From NCBI GenBank assembly GCA_020630575.1, contig JAHDBD010000019.1, positions 1-64,000 on the forward strand: DNA of 64,000 nt. Direction: 5' to 3'. The notes below the pieces were generated by a model. That model saw only the letters and a program-made list of their open reading frames with translations, was not told the DNA's origin and did not search any database. Position numbers and translations under genes: made by a program. This stretch comes from Bernardetia sp. (lineage in GTDB: Bacteria; Bacteroidota; Bacteroidia; Cytophagales; Bernardetiaceae). Of the stretch, positions 9,068 to 19,622 are shown piece by piece (within the stretch, counting starts at the first letter, position 1; each line of letters starts with the position of its first letter).

Positions 9068-11326
9068 TTATTTTTTATTCTCTAATTCTTCTACTTTTTT
9101 CTGACAAGTTACCAGTTTTTGTTCTATTTCTTCTTTTTGTTTGGCAAGTGTTTCTATACTTTCGTTCATAGCCTCCATACTCATTGCCATCATCTCTTCT
9201 TGTGAATTCATTTGTTCGATATACTGCTCTTGTTCTTTATGTGCCTCTGCTAGTAATTCCTCTCTTTTCTCTACTTCTTGTTGTGCTTCTTGCATTTGTT
9301 CCATAGCTTGTTGCATAATATCTTCTTGCATACGCATCTGTTCTACTGCTTCTGCTTGTTCAGTTAGAGTTTCTTCTAAGCGAATTGCTTGTAGTTTTTG
9401 TTCTGTAATATCGGTTGCAATATGAATGACACGTTCCAAGTTTTTGTAGTCATCCATAACTGGATAATAAGTAGCTCTGAGCCAAAACGAAGATTTATCT
9501 TTTGCTTGACGTTCAAATTCTCCTTCTACTACAATTCCTTGTGTTAGGTTTTCCCAAAGCTGCATGTATTTATTAGATGTTTCGTAGCCATCTTTCAATA
9601 AAATAGTATGAGGTTGTCCTTGTATTTCTTCTTTTGAGTATTGAGATATTTTTAAATAAAGTCCATTTATATCTGTAATTATACCTCTTGGATTTAGCTC
9701 TATCATAGCAGCAGCCTGATTGATAGCATTGAGTTGATTTTCTAACTCTCTACTTTTTCTTTCTACCATTTCTTGTGTTGCTTGTAGCTCTTCGACATTT
9801 TGGCGCATTTCTTCTTCTTGCGCTCGCATCTGTTCAGTCATTTCTTGTGATTCTTTCAAAAGAAGTTGAGTACGTTGATTAACTCTTACTGAAGAAAGTG
9901 TAGAAGCAAAACTCTCAACAATTTTTTCAACAAACTCTATACGATACGACTCTGGAGGATTAAAAAAGGCTAATTCTACTACTCCATATAATTTTTGATT
10001 GTAAATTAAGGGAGCAAGCAAAATAGAAGATGGGTTTGTATTTCCGAGTCCAGAAGTGATATGAATGTAATCATCAGGAACATACGACAAAAATACCGTT
10101 TCGCCTTCTTGCCATGCTTGTCCTGTAAGCCCTTCCCCTTTTCGGATTTTTTTCTCTAAGTATTTAGGTTTATCCCACGCATAAGCAGCAGCTAAGTACA
10201 TAAACTCACCTTCTGAATCAGGAGTTTCAGAAATTACAAAAACACCTCCTTGATTGGCTTCGGTATATTTCACCAAACGCTGAACAATAGCAGCAGCAAA
10301 TTCTTCTGTATCATCATAGTTAGCACGTAGAATATCTCCAAACTGAGCAATTCCTTCTGTTATCCAAGCTCTTCGACGATCTTCTTCAGCCACTTTTGCT
10401 AAGCTATTACGCATATCTAAAAGTGCATTTCCAAGAATATCATTTTCTCCCAAAACATCAAAAGCACTGTTGTATTTTCCATTTCCTATCTTACGAGCAA
10501 ATTCAGAGGTATTTTTCAAACTTTTGATTAATTCTTGTAAAGAGCGTGTCATTTGTCCAATTTCGTGATTACCTATTCGTAATCCGAAATCTGAATTAGG
10601 AATAGAACCTTTTGCAAGTTGTCCTAGTATTTGATTCAATTTTTGAATAGGTTTTGATACAATTCGTAGAGAGACAATACTTGCAATTGTACCAATAGTG
10701 AGTGTAGTCAATCCTAGAACAAGAATAATTCTATATAGCCAATTTAGTGATCGTTCGACGGAATCTCCATCAGCTTGTTTTTCTTTGAGTTTACTAGTTT
10801 CTAAGTCTTCTAAATTCTTTATAAGCGTATTGCTATTGGGAATAATCATTTCATTGACTAGACGAATTGCTTTTTCTCTTTTTGTTCCGTCATTATAATC
10901 CTCCGAACGATTAAGTGTATTCATTACTTCTTGCTCTGTTTGAAGAATATCATCAAAAGCAATAATAATAGAGTCTACACGATATACATTTTCTTTGTTT
11001 TGCCAGTCTCTTTTAAGGGTACTGATTCGGTCTTTTACTTCTGGAAACTGCTCATTATGAAGTAAAATCAAGTCTTCTTTATCATCAATATTATCAGGCA
11101 GATGAATCCAATTGGTAATATACATCTTTGAGCGTGTTACAAGCAAAAGCAAATCATTAATAGCCTCTACCGAAGGAGTAATTACGGAAAAGGATTGATG
11201 AAGCATACTTTGACTAGTTGTTAGCATACCCAAACTTAGTAAAGAGCTAATCAAAGCAACACTAATAATGATAAGATTACTAGCAAAAATACGTTTGCCA
11301 ATAGTATTGAGTTTCCACATAAACAC
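9068..11326 (-). CDS. membrane sensor: 4-helix bundle, HAMP, GAF, PAS, coiled coils; no output domain
   Basis: A 752-residue protein. Membrane helices lie near residues 13-35 and 195-218 and flank a helical extracytoplasmic domain of the chemoreceptor 4-helix-bundle type. HAMP follows (about 220-275), then a GAF domain (about 345-480, with QGGVFVISE and SSILLAPL), a coiled coil, a PAS/PAC domain (about 540-650, with the sequence around VIHIATDITEQK) and a long Met/Gln/Glu-rich coiled coil to the end. No histidine kinase, cyclase or phosphatase domain is present. This architecture is frequent in Cytophagales, where such proteins are thought to act as scaffolds or regulators for partner kinases; the partner is not evident here. 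Confidence 0.8.
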   Translation of the reverse strand: MFMWKLNTIGKRIFASNLIIISVALISSLLSLGMLTTSQSMLHQSFSVITPSVEAINDLLLLVTRSKMYITNWIHLPDNIDDKEDLILLHNEQFPEVKDRISTLKRDWQNKENVYRVDSIIIAFDDILQTEQEVMNTLNRSEDYNDGTKREKAIRLVNEMIIPNSNTLIKNLEDLETSKLKEKQADGDSVERSLNWLYRIILVLGLTTLTIGTIASIVSLRIVSKPIQKLNQILGQLAKGSIPNSDFGLRIGNHEIGQMTRSLQELIKSLKNTSEFARKIGNGKYNSAFDVLGENDILGNALLDMRNSLAKVAEEDRRRAWITEGIAQFGDILRANYDDTEEFAAAIVQRLVKYTEANQGGVFVISETPDSEGEFMYLAAAYAWDKPKYLEKKIRKGEGLTGQAWQEGETVFLSYVPDDYIHITSGLGNTNPSSILLAPLIYNQKLYGVVELAFFNPPESYRIEFVEKIVESFASTLSSVRVNQRTQLLLKESQEMTEQMRAQEEEMRQNVEELQATQEMVERKSRELENQLNAINQAAAMIELNPRGIITDINGLYLKISQYSKEEIQGQPHTILLKDGYETSNKYMQLWENLTQGIVVEGEFERQAKDKSSFWLRATYYPVMDDYKNLERVIHIATDITEQKLQAIRLEETLTEQAEAVEQMRMQEDIMQQAMEQMQEAQQEVEKREELLAEAHKEQEQYIEQMNSQEEMMAMSMEAMNESIETLAKQKEEIEQKLVTCQKKVEELENKK

Positions 11327-11555
11327 TTGGTAGTGATTAATTTTTAGTGATTAATGATTACTATGAAATTATAATTTGTAATCTGTAGTTTAATAATTGA
11401 CATAACTGAATGGGAAAGATAACCAAAAAGCTACTTAATAAAAAAGATTAAAAAAGATTTTCGATAGGAATTTAGACAGGTTATCTTAAAAGGGTAATAC
11501 AATTTAGATAAAAAATTAGGTTTGTCCAATTTTTTCTAAAAATAACAAGCATCAA

Positions 11556-11589
11556 AAAACCCTTTCAGAAAATTTTCTGAAAGGGTTTT
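11556..11589 (-). terminator. intrinsic terminator of the TonB-receptor gene
   Basis: A perfect 17-bp inverted repeat (arm AAAACCCTTTCAGAAAA) without a loop. It lies 35 bp past the stop codon and is followed on the minus strand by a run of T. Confidence 0.85.
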
Positions 11590-11623
11590 GAATGAAATTA
11601 TTTATGAATTTAGTAACTCGTTA

Positions 11624-14600
11624 TTATTTGAAAGTATAACGAACACCAAGTTGCATTTGCCAACGTGAACTATAGAATCCAGTATCTACAATTTGAGAAA
11701 CTTCTTTAGCTGTTCCTCCATCTTCAAATGTAAATTGAGGAGTATAATCACCATTACTTGAATCTACAAAACCTTCAAAATCAATAGCAGAATAGCTATT
11801 AAAAGGCATTGAACGACGACGTCCCCAATCTTTACTCAAAAGGTTAGAGAAGTTGAAAATATCAAAAGTAACTTGAAGTTGATTACGACTTCCACTTCCA
11901 GTAGTAATAAAGAAATCTTGTACAATTTTCAAGTCAAGAATAGATTGGAAAGGAAGACGTGCACCATTACGCTCTGCATATTTTCCACGATTTTTACTCA
12001 AGTAATCATCATTTTCGATGAAAGCATCAAGAGCAGTCCATTGTTCAGCAGCAGTAGCTACTAAATTACCATCATCATCTGTTAAATCAATTAAGTTAAT
12101 TTGACTCTGATTTTCAGGAATGAAAAGTAAATTATTAAAATCACGTCCTGAACGGTCATCACCTTGTATTGCACCAGCATATACGTAAGAGAATGGTCTT
12201 CCAGACTGTCCATTATAGAAAAGTGAAATTGTAGTAGCAGCAAACCCACCATAAGTAGCTTTTCCAGAAACAAAAGCAGTAACACGATGTCCTGGGTCAA
12301 AATCAGAACGACTAAGTTCTAAGTTATTTCTGTCAGTTACATACGTGTTTCTCCAGTTAGAAGAGTTTTGAGAAGAAGTTCCATCAAGAACTGAAGTAGA
12401 ACGTCCATATGTATAAGATACATTTGCAGACCAATCCATTTTGTTACCAGAGAATGGTTTTTGGATTTGAGCAGTCAAATTGTAAGAATATCCTTCATTA
12501 GTATTTGTTGCTAAAATTACACGATCATAATCACGAGTAATTGCGCCACCATACACAGGACGATTATCAACAGGAGAATTAACTGTTCCTACTGGTGCTT
12601 CTACGTTAATATTACGATATAAGATTTGATTAATATTTTTTGTATAAACACCTTCTAAAGTACCAACTAAACCAAAAGGAAGTTTTGTATCAACTGCTAA
12701 ACTAGTACGGAATACTTGAGAATATTTAAAGTCATCTGAAAATAAGTTGATTTCACTAGCACCTTCAGATACAGTTGAAATACTTCCATCTCTGTTTGTA
12801 ATAGCAATATCACTACCTGTGTATTGGTCAAAAGGATCTGGATTGAAAGATAAAGCTGTTGTGTCTCCATTAGCAAAAGCACTAGCTGACAAAGGGTTAT
12901 TAGCAAAAACACTAGCTATAAATACACCATTGTTTGTAAATGCTCCTCCAGGCCAAACGAAAGGAATACGACCTGTAAATAACCCTAAACCACCACGAAT
13001 TTGAACAGAACGATTACCTTTTACATCATAATTGAAACCAAAACGAGGTGAGAAAAGAACATTTCCAGAAGGAATACTACCAGAAGAAACTTTGACGTCA
13101 GGAGCCCAAATTTGAAGCATTTCAGGAAGTGCATTAGCATTAAAATCCTCATTTGCAATTGGATCATCGAAGAATAGAGGAATATCTATACGAACGCCTC
13201 CTGTAAGAGTAAGTTTATCTGTTACAGCATATTCATCTTGAACATAAAAACCAAGTTGAGCAGCAGAAAACTCTGCAGCTACAGCCTTAGCAGCATCACC
13301 TTGCTGTGCATCTACACCTGGTAAAAGTGTATAAGAGCGTGCATAACGATTAGGATTATTATTATAAAAATCTTCTAAGCTTCCAAATCTATAAACGCCA
13401 TAGTTTTCACGAAGAAAAAGATTATAGATAGAATAAAACTCATTATGAGTACCTAAAGTAATTGTATGCTTATCTTTGAAAATAGTAAAGTTATCAGTTA
13501 AAATAAATACATCTTGATTAAGTTCATTGCCAATAGAGAAGGCTTCTGAACCAAAATTGATGTTATTACGTCCATCTTGAATTTGTACTCTTGGAAAAGG
13601 ATCTCCTTCAAAATTACGATCATCACGTACAGCAGTATAACCAACAATTAGCTTATTAGACATATTTGAATTAAAATTGCTCTTCAATTCTAATGTCGTA
13701 GAGTTAGTAGAAGAAGGGAAAAGCTCTGAACCTCTCAAGAAGTTAATGTTACTAGGATCACTAGCTTGTCCTTCTAATTCTTCGCCAAAAGAATAACTAT
13801 GACGAACAGATAATTTATGTTTTTGGCTAATATTCCAGTCAATTTTAGCTAAAACTTTGTTTGCATCTCTTGTACGACCATTATCCAAATAACCTCCCAA
13901 ATCATACCCATAATTAGTTGAAACAAAATTAACTAGTTGGTCAACATCTGCTTGAGTAGCATCTCCACGAAATGATTCAAATGGGAAAGGTTGTGATTGT
14001 TCTTCTTTTTGCATCTCTGCATTTACAAAGAAAAACACTTTGTTTTTTACAATTGGACCTCCTAAACGAAAACCAAATGTATTACTTTTAAAGTCATTTA
14101 ATTTTTGACGATCTACACCTTCAGTATCTGTTGGTGTTTTTCCAGCAAAATTTTCATTACGAGTAAACCAATAAGCAGATCCCTCAATTTTGTTTGTTCC
14201 ACTACGAGTAACTGCATTGATACCACCACCAGTAAAGTTACCTAATGTAACATCATAAGGAGCAACAACTACTTCCATTTGCTCAATTGCATCAGGGCTA
14301 ATTGGAGAGATACCTGTTTGTCCACCATTTGTACCACTAGCAGAAAGACCAAAAACATCATTACTAACAGCTCCATCAATAAAGATTGAGTTGAAACGAT
14401 TGTTCTGACCTGCAATAGAAATTTCAGGTCCATCATTTCCTTCTGTTACATTAGCTTGAGGAGTAACACGAAGATAATCAGCTAAATTACGAGAAGCAGT
14501 AGGCATGTTATCTATTGTTTCTGTAGAAATAACTGTAGAAGCTCCTGTTTTCTCTCCATCAATAATTTCTCTTTGGCTAGTTACTGTAACAGCCACCAAC

Positions 14601-14953
14601 TCACTCACTGTTTCTTCTAAAGCAAAATCAAGACTAAGAGTTTGTCCAAGAGAAAGGTAAACATTTTCTTTTTTGTTGTCTTCATATCCAATATACTGTA
14701 CAGTAATCGTATAAGGACCACCAACATTCATATTACGAATAGAATAATTACCATTGAGAGAAGTTACAGTTCCGAATTGAGAACCTGTTGGAGTATGCAC
14801 TGCCAAAACAGTAGCACCTGGAAGTTCTTCTCCATTTTTGTCTTTTACGACACCACTAAGGGCTGCCGTCGTAGAGCCTTGTCCGAAGGAATTGAATGCT
14901 ACCGAACAAGCAAATACGAAAGCGATAAGGCTTAAGATGTAATGCTTCATCAT
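11624..14953 (-). CDS. TonB-dependent receptor, Oar-like, with carboxypeptidase-regulatory-like domain
   Basis: A 1109-residue outer-membrane protein. A signal peptide (to about residue 24, SFGQ) is followed by a carboxypeptidase-D regulatory-like beta-sandwich (about 27-115, with GVVKDKNGEELPGATV). Then comes a plug domain (about 140-260, with TISTETIDNMPTASRNLADY-like and MEVVVAPYDVTLGNFTGGG sequences) and a 22-strand-type barrel ending in LGVRYTFK. This layout matches the Oar family, TonB-dependent receptors whose substrates are mostly unknown; some are linked to adventurous motility or protein export. No SusD partner is adjacent, which argues against a polysaccharide-utilisation locus. 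Confidence 0.9.
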   Translation of the reverse strand: MMKHYILSLIAFVFACSVAFNSFGQGSTTAALSGVVKDKNGEELPGATVLAVHTPTGSQFGTVTSLNGNYSIRNMNVGGPYTITVQYIGYEDNKKENVYLSLGQTLSLDFALEETVSELVAVTVTSQREIIDGEKTGASTVISTETIDNMPTASRNLADYLRVTPQANVTEGNDGPEISIAGQNNRFNSIFIDGAVSNDVFGLSASGTNGGQTGISPISPDAIEQMEVVVAPYDVTLGNFTGGGINAVTRSGTNKIEGSAYWFTRNENFAGKTPTDTEGVDRQKLNDFKSNTFGFRLGGPIVKNKVFFFVNAEMQKEEQSQPFPFESFRGDATQADVDQLVNFVSTNYGYDLGGYLDNGRTRDANKVLAKIDWNISQKHKLSVRHSYSFGEELEGQASDPSNINFLRGSELFPSSTNSTTLELKSNFNSNMSNKLIVGYTAVRDDRNFEGDPFPRVQIQDGRNNINFGSEAFSIGNELNQDVFILTDNFTIFKDKHTITLGTHNEFYSIYNLFLRENYGVYRFGSLEDFYNNNPNRYARSYTLLPGVDAQQGDAAKAVAAEFSAAQLGFYVQDEYAVTDKLTLTGGVRIDIPLFFDDPIANEDFNANALPEMLQIWAPDVKVSSGSIPSGNVLFSPRFGFNYDVKGNRSVQIRGGLGLFTGRIPFVWPGGAFTNNGVFIASVFANNPLSASAFANGDTTALSFNPDPFDQYTGSDIAITNRDGSISTVSEGASEINLFSDDFKYSQVFRTSLAVDTKLPFGLVGTLEGVYTKNINQILYRNINVEAPVGTVNSPVDNRPVYGGAITRDYDRVILATNTNEGYSYNLTAQIQKPFSGNKMDWSANVSYTYGRSTSVLDGTSSQNSSNWRNTYVTDRNNLELSRSDFDPGHRVTAFVSGKATYGGFAATTISLFYNGQSGRPFSYVYAGAIQGDDRSGRDFNNLLFIPENQSQINLIDLTDDDGNLVATAAEQWTALDAFIENDDYLSKNRGKYAERNGARLPFQSILDLKIVQDFFITTGSGSRNQLQVTFDIFNFSNLLSKDWGRRRSMPFNSYSAIDFEGFVDSSNGDYTPQFTFEDGGTAKEVSQIVDTGFYSSRWQMQLGVRYTFK

Positions 14954-15168
14954 AAGATTGTATAAAAGGTTGCTGAATGAGTAAAATTAAGTAACTCTAA
15001 CCAAAGTAGTTAGAGATTTTGATTTAAGTTTCCACAAAGGTAAGACACACCTAGCAATCTTTACGTTTCAACATTATTAACAAATTAAGAATAATCGTTA
15101 TTCAAATTATTGAGTTTTAACAAGACATAAAACTTCAAATTAAATTTACCAAAAGTTATAATTATATT

Positions 15169-16101
15169 TTAATTATTTATTACAATACACTTTTTTATAT
15201 TTAAATCATATTCTTTTTCTGAAATTAAATTATTTTTTAGCAATTCTTGTAAAGAAAGAATAATCAAATCATAAAATGCTTCATTTTTTTGAAAAAAAAG
15301 TGCATTTTTAGCCATTAAGAGAGATTTTCCAAATTTTCTTTGGTTAAAAAACAAAACTCCTTGATTAAAATAAAGCAAAGCAGAAGCTGTTTCTAATGTT
15401 ACCAAATTGTTAATTATCTTATTATCTAACAAAACTACATTCTGATTTTGTATTTCTTTCTGAACATTATTTGCTTGCTCTTGCAAATAAAACTCAATTC
15501 CTTTTGAGGTAGCAATAAATCCTTTTTCCAAACTAGTACTCTCAAAAATAATCTCACTATCATCAGATAATTTTATTTTTATAAAAACATGAATAGGATT
15601 TTGAATAATCTGATAAGTATAATTAAAATTTCCTTTTTGTTTTATTTCTTCTAAAAAGACAGCGTATAATACTGAACCTGTCAAACAATCATATTTACCA
15701 CTATCAATAGTTTGAAAAAAGCTAGAATACAAAACATATTCTGTTAAAAATGTTTCTTGAACAGCAAAAAATAATCTTCTCAATGTTTTTGCTTCATTGG
15801 TAGATGTAATTTTAAAATCTTTATTAAAATCAATTACTTTTTGAATTGCTTTTTCCTTCATCTCAGGAGTAATAGAATCTTGAGCATCTAAAAAACTAGA
15901 GAGTCTTGAAGACATTTTCTGCTCATTATGAGAGTTTGAAGAAATAATAGATGAAGCAAAACTATAATTTGGAATTGTCAATGTGAACAAATAAAGAACA
16001 AGAAGTAAAATTCTCTTCTTTGAAAAAAATGTAGTTTCTATATTTGTTGAGTCAAGTAAAAAGTTTTTACAATAAGGTAATAGGTGTTTAAAGTATTTCA
16101 A
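15169..16101 (-). CDS. exported protein with transglutaminase-like cysteine/histidine pattern
   Basis: A 310-residue protein with a hydrophobic segment at about residues 29-49 (KKRILLLVLYLFTLTIPNYS), so the true start may be internal. The central part shows YDCLTGSVLYAVFLEE, then NPIHVFIKIKLSDDSEIIFESTS. The spaced Cys, His and acidic residues are the arrangement seen in the transglutaminase/SirB1-like fold. The last 100 residues are helical and TPR-like. I infer a periplasmic cysteine-peptidase-like protein or an inactive relative; the function is unknown. It is the first gene upstream of the TonB receptor, but separated from it by 215 bp. Confidence 0.55.
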   Translation of the reverse strand: MKYFKHLLPYCKNFLLDSTNIETTFFSKKRILLLVLYLFTLTIPNYSFASSIISSNSHNEQKMSSRLSSFLDAQDSITPEMKEKAIQKVIDFNKDFKITSTNEAKTLRRLFFAVQETFLTEYVLYSSFFQTIDSGKYDCLTGSVLYAVFLEEIKQKGNFNYTYQIIQNPIHVFIKIKLSDDSEIIFESTSLEKGFIATSKGIEFYLQEQANNVQKEIQNQNVVLLDNKIINNLVTLETASALLYFNQGVLFFNQRKFGKSLLMAKNALFFQKNEAFYDLIILSLQELLKNNLISEKEYDLNIKKCIVINN

Positions 16102-16380
16102 AGCAGTAAAATTTAAAAGGTAATCAGAATAATCAGTAAATCAAGAAGAATTTAAAAGGCTCTTTGATGTAGATTCCAAAATAAATAGGGATTAGATAAA
16201 CAAGAGTGTTAACAATTTAGTAACATTTGGTTAATATTAACGAAAATTTTTGAGAAAATGTTATTCTGTTTTGATATAAATTTCAAACACTCTGTAAAAC
16301 TCTTTTCCTTATAATTGCTTTTTATACTTGTAATGAGGATAAATTGTATGTTGCTTTCTTTATCAAAAAATCAATCAGTT

Positions 16381-17946
16381 ATGAATTCTATTCTTTCAAA
16401 ATACTTTCAGTTTCTAATTTTTTCAATATTACTTTCTAGTTTACTTTTAGTGGGCTGTCAAGATGATGGAGAACTTCTTTGCCCTGAGTTAGAGGTTTAT
16501 TCTTTGCAAAGTGAAATAGATATTTCTGCAAAAAATCAAATAGCTGAAAATCAGATTTTATCTTATGAAATAGAAGCCGAAAAAGCTTTTCAATTATCTT
16601 TTCTACTAGAAAATAAAGGAGGTAACATCCTGAAAATAGGCGAAATACAATCTACAAGTACTGATTCTACAATTAATTTTGAAATTACTCAACCTATCAA
16701 AAACAGATTTGAGACAAATGAGAGTGATTCTTTTAAAGTAAATTTTGAAGGCTTGACGGAAGGAGAATATCAAATTCCGATTACTATTTTTTCGAATGAT
16801 TGGAATGAACCCACTTTTACTTTTTTTATCAAAATAATTGTAAATGCTCCACCTCCTCCAAAGTTGCCTAACATAAAAGTGTATCAAGCAACTACATTTA
16901 TTCCAACTCAAACAGGCACTTATTTTTTGAATGATACAGAAGTAGGGCAGCGATATGAAACTGTTTTTACGATTAAAAATGAAGGAGAGGCAAATCTTAT
17001 CATTACCGATATTATTTCTACAACAAGTGATTTTGCTGTTCAGAATATAGCTCAAAATGAACTTTTACCAAATCAAGAAACTACTTTTGTAGTCATTTTT
17101 GAACCTATAAGTGTTCGCAATTATTTTACACAAATTCAGATTGAAAATAATGACCCAGACAATGAAGAAAATCCTTATATTTTTGAAATAGTTGCTAATC
17201 CAATCCCTGCACCTACACCTGAAATAGCTGTTTTTCATCGAAAAAACAATCAAAATACAGAACTACAAAATGGTTTCGAATTTATAGAAGGAGGAGAGTT
17301 AGAAACAAGTTTTCGAGAAATTTTAGAATTTGAAATTGAAAATCAAGGAAATGCAACTCTTAACCTTTCAACTTTACAGAGCGATAATCCAAACTTTCAG
17401 GTTTCTAATGTATTGACAAATAGCCTAGAGAGTGGACAAAAAACGAGTTTTTTGGTTCGTTTTACAGCAATTACTTTAGGAGAAAATATAGGAACAATAA
17501 GCATTCAGAGCAATGATTCTGATGAAAATCCATTTACTTTCAAAATTCGTTTTACTGTAAAAGAACCTGCTTTTCGTATTAATTATTTGACAGTTACTGT
17601 TCCTGATGGACTAAATACAATTCCTTCTAATACAGGAGAAAATCGCACACTTTTTCAAAAAGAATTTCAAGTAATTGATCCACAAAACCTAGTTACTGAA
17701 AATGCCTTTTTGAGAGTGACTGTAATTACAAATAGAGGAATTAGAGATTCTTTTACTGTAAACGTTTCAGGGACAGATGGACGCAGAATTTTCTTTGATA
17801 ATGATTTTGATGATCTTTTTTATAGACAAAGTATTCGCTTTGCAGAAGCAACTTTTATTGATTTTGAAGTTTATTTAGAACTCCCAACAGGAGAGCGCAG
17901 TAACTTAGAAGGTTATCGTTTAAGAAGACCAGATGGAGCTAATTAA
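16381..17946 (+). CDS. lipoprotein with choice-of-anchor-D (HYDIN/SPD-2-like) repeats
   Basis: A 521-residue lipoprotein; the start at 16381 gives a clean signal with lipobox LLLVGC. After the cysteine come three Ig-like repeats (about residues 50-150, 165-270 and 275-395). Each contains the pattern 'F.I.N.G...L.I..I.S....F.I', an exposed 'F...F.P...G...I.I.SND...P' and a short PPP or PAPTP linker. These are typical of ASPM/SPD-2/hydin-type and choice-of-anchor-D domains in Bacteroidetes surface proteins. A final ~110-residue region is unassigned. Probably a cell-surface structural or adhesion protein. It has its own terminator. Confidence 0.75.
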   Translation: MNSILSKYFQFLIFSILLSSLLLVGCQDDGELLCPELEVYSLQSEIDISAKNQIAENQILSYEIEAEKAFQLSFLLENKGGNILKIGEIQSTSTDSTINFEITQPIKNRFETNESDSFKVNFEGLTEGEYQIPITIFSNDWNEPTFTFFIKIIVNAPPPPKLPNIKVYQATTFIPTQTGTYFLNDTEVGQRYETVFTIKNEGEANLIITDIISTTSDFAVQNIAQNELLPNQETTFVVIFEPISVRNYFTQIQIENNDPDNEENPYIFEIVANPIPAPTPEIAVFHRKNNQNTELQNGFEFIEGGELETSFREILEFEIENQGNATLNLSTLQSDNPNFQVSNVLTNSLESGQKTSFLVRFTAITLGENIGTISIQSNDSDENPFTFKIRFTVKEPAFRINYLTVTVPDGLNTIPSNTGENRTLFQKEFQVIDPQNLVTENAFLRVTVITNRGIRDSFTVNVSGTDGRRIFFDNDFDDLFYRQSIRFAEATFIDFEVYLELPTGERSNLEGYRLRRPDGAN

Positions 17947-17974
17947 AATGATAGTTTCATTTTTCAAATCACAA

Positions 17975-18012
17975 AAAAAACGATATTTCTTTTTTTAGAA
18001 ATATCGTTTTTT
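17975..18012. terminator. bidirectional terminator between convergent genes
   Basis: A 16-bp perfect stem (AAAAAACGATATTTCT and complement) with a 6-nt T loop lies between the convergent genes ending at 17946 and 18038. A/T-runs on both sides suit termination of both. Confidence 0.85.
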
Positions 18013-18037
18013 ACTAAATGTCAATCAAACTGTAGAT

Positions 18038-18742
18038 TTACTCAATTCCCCAATCAAAAATAGTGAGTTCAGAAATAATTCCTCGTTCTATAATTTTCTG
18101 TCCAAAACATTCAGGTTGATTACAATACAAAAGGCTTTCTGTTCTTTTATAAACCATTCCCACTTCATCAGCATAAATTTCATAGCGTAGTTCTTTATCT
18201 ACCAAACTAGAATCTTGACTTTCAATGATAGTAATCGTTTTATTAAAATTATTGCCTCCAATAGATTTTGCAGCATTTACCTCTTGTGCTAAATAATCTT
18301 TTAAAGGACGAGCATTAAACTGATTTCCATTCCATGTTTTGCCTTCTTCTATTGGAAAGTCAAATTTTATGTAAGGAACATTATGTTCCATCTTTACCAC
18401 TACATTCTCATCTTTTCTAACTGAAAAAACAGAATCCAAACGAAAGTTTTCTAAACCATCAGTACGTACATAACGCAAAACTTCATTTAATTTTTCGCCA
18501 TTCTCTCCTACAAACTCATCTCCAATTACTTCTTTGAGTTGGTAAGTAGTAGTAACAGGAATTTCATTCAAAGCAAAACGAGTTTGTTTGACAAAAAAAG
18601 TTTGAAATTGTCCTTTCTGAATGGGATAAAATGATTGTCCAAGAGTAAGGTCATTTGGTTCTTCGGGAGCTTCATCTTTACAAGAAGTAAAAACAAGGCA
18701 ACTAATCAAGATAAAATAAATATATAAAGCTGTGTTTTTCAT
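18038..18742 (-). CDS. lipoprotein of unknown function
   Basis: A 234-residue lipoprotein with the signal MKNTALYIYFILISCLVFTSC and an acidic linker after the cysteine. The body is beta-rich (QSFYPIQKGQFQTFFV, VPYIKFDFPIEEGKTWNGN, LRYEIYADEVGMVYKR). This resembles small Bacteroidetes lipoproteins annotated only as hypothetical. No partner gene is obvious. Confidence 0.7.
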   Translation of the reverse strand: MKNTALYIYFILISCLVFTSCKDEAPEEPNDLTLGQSFYPIQKGQFQTFFVKQTRFALNEIPVTTTYQLKEVIGDEFVGENGEKLNEVLRYVRTDGLENFRLDSVFSVRKDENVVVKMEHNVPYIKFDFPIEEGKTWNGNQFNARPLKDYLAQEVNAAKSIGGNNFNKTITIIESQDSSLVDKELRYEIYADEVGMVYKRTESLLYCNQPECFGQKIIERGIISELTIFDWGIE

Positions 18743-18946
18743 TAATTCAGTTTTTTATAATAAAAACGTGTATAACAGACTTTCTAATCTGTGGTATAAA
18801 AAGTCAGTAGTTTAAAAATAGTTTCAATTTTTTTTTGAGAATAAAAAAATAACCCATTCTTTAATTAGTGTTTTAGCACAACGACACCAAAAACAAAACT
18901 ATTAAATCTATTCTTAACATAACTTCTCACAAAACTTGCCAAAAAC

Positions 18947-19486
18947 TTAGTTCCATTTCCATGCTGTATCATCTACATAGTCAATCTCTAAGTCAGCAAT
19001 TTTTTGTTTGAAACCATCTATATTTAAAATATAGGTTTTAGGAAGAATAATTGCACCTCCTTTTTTTGTTTGCAAGAAAAAATGTTCTTTTAGCTCAATA
19101 AGTTTGGATATGTCAGATGTTTTTATTTTTCCTTCTTCTCCTTGTTCTTTGATATAAAAGTAATTATTATTTCCTAGTTTTAGTGCATCGACATGGTCTA
19201 ATCTATCTGTATATTTTTTTTTGATATGATTGAGATAAAATCTCTTATATCTATATTTGGAATAAAAAGGATAAATCAAGAGCCATAAAGCACCTAAAAA
19301 AATACAAATCAAAATTGCATTTTTATTGTTATCATAAAAATAGAAAAAAACACCCAACAAAACATACAAAGCAGGCACAGCAAACTTTGAAAGCAAACGC
19401 TTTTTTCTAATAGATTCTGACTTGGAGGTTGTATAGAGTTGATATTCTAAAAAATCCTCTTCTTGAAGTGTATATTCTATTTTCAT
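18947..19486 (-). CDS. YcxB-like membrane protein
   Basis: A 179-residue protein. The N-terminus (KIEYTLQEEDFLEYQLYTTS) is followed by two close membrane helices (about residues 35-72) and a C-terminal beta-rich domain with SDISKLIELKEHFFLQTKKGGAIILPK. This is the layout of the YcxB/YcxB-like C-terminal family, whose function is unknown. It is encoded alone, divergent from the prenyl synthase gene. Confidence 0.7.
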   Translation of the reverse strand: MKIEYTLQEEDFLEYQLYTTSKSESIRKKRLLSKFAVPALYVLLGVFFYFYDNNKNAILICIFLGALWLLIYPFYSKYRYKRFYLNHIKKKYTDRLDHVDALKLGNNNYFYIKEQGEEGKIKTSDISKLIELKEHFFLQTKKGGAIILPKTYILNIDGFKQKIADLEIDYVDDTAWKWN

Positions 19487-19565
19487 AATTCCTGTATAAC
19501 ACTTTGGAGCGTATTTGTTGTTATTTCATTTAAAAATACAATTAGTTCATAAAATTACAAATTCC

Positions 19566-19573
19566 TACCTTTG
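19566..19573 (+). promoter_or_regulatory. -7 element TACCTTTG before the prenyl synthase gene
   Basis: TACCTTTG matches the Bacteroidetes -7 consensus and lies 50 bp before the start codon. The expected -33 TTG is replaced by TTA about 21 nt upstream, so the promoter call is tentative. Confidence 0.4.
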
Positions 19574-19622
19574 TAGCGAATATAAATAGCCATTTTTTCA
19601 ACATTCTATTCTTTATTTTTCT

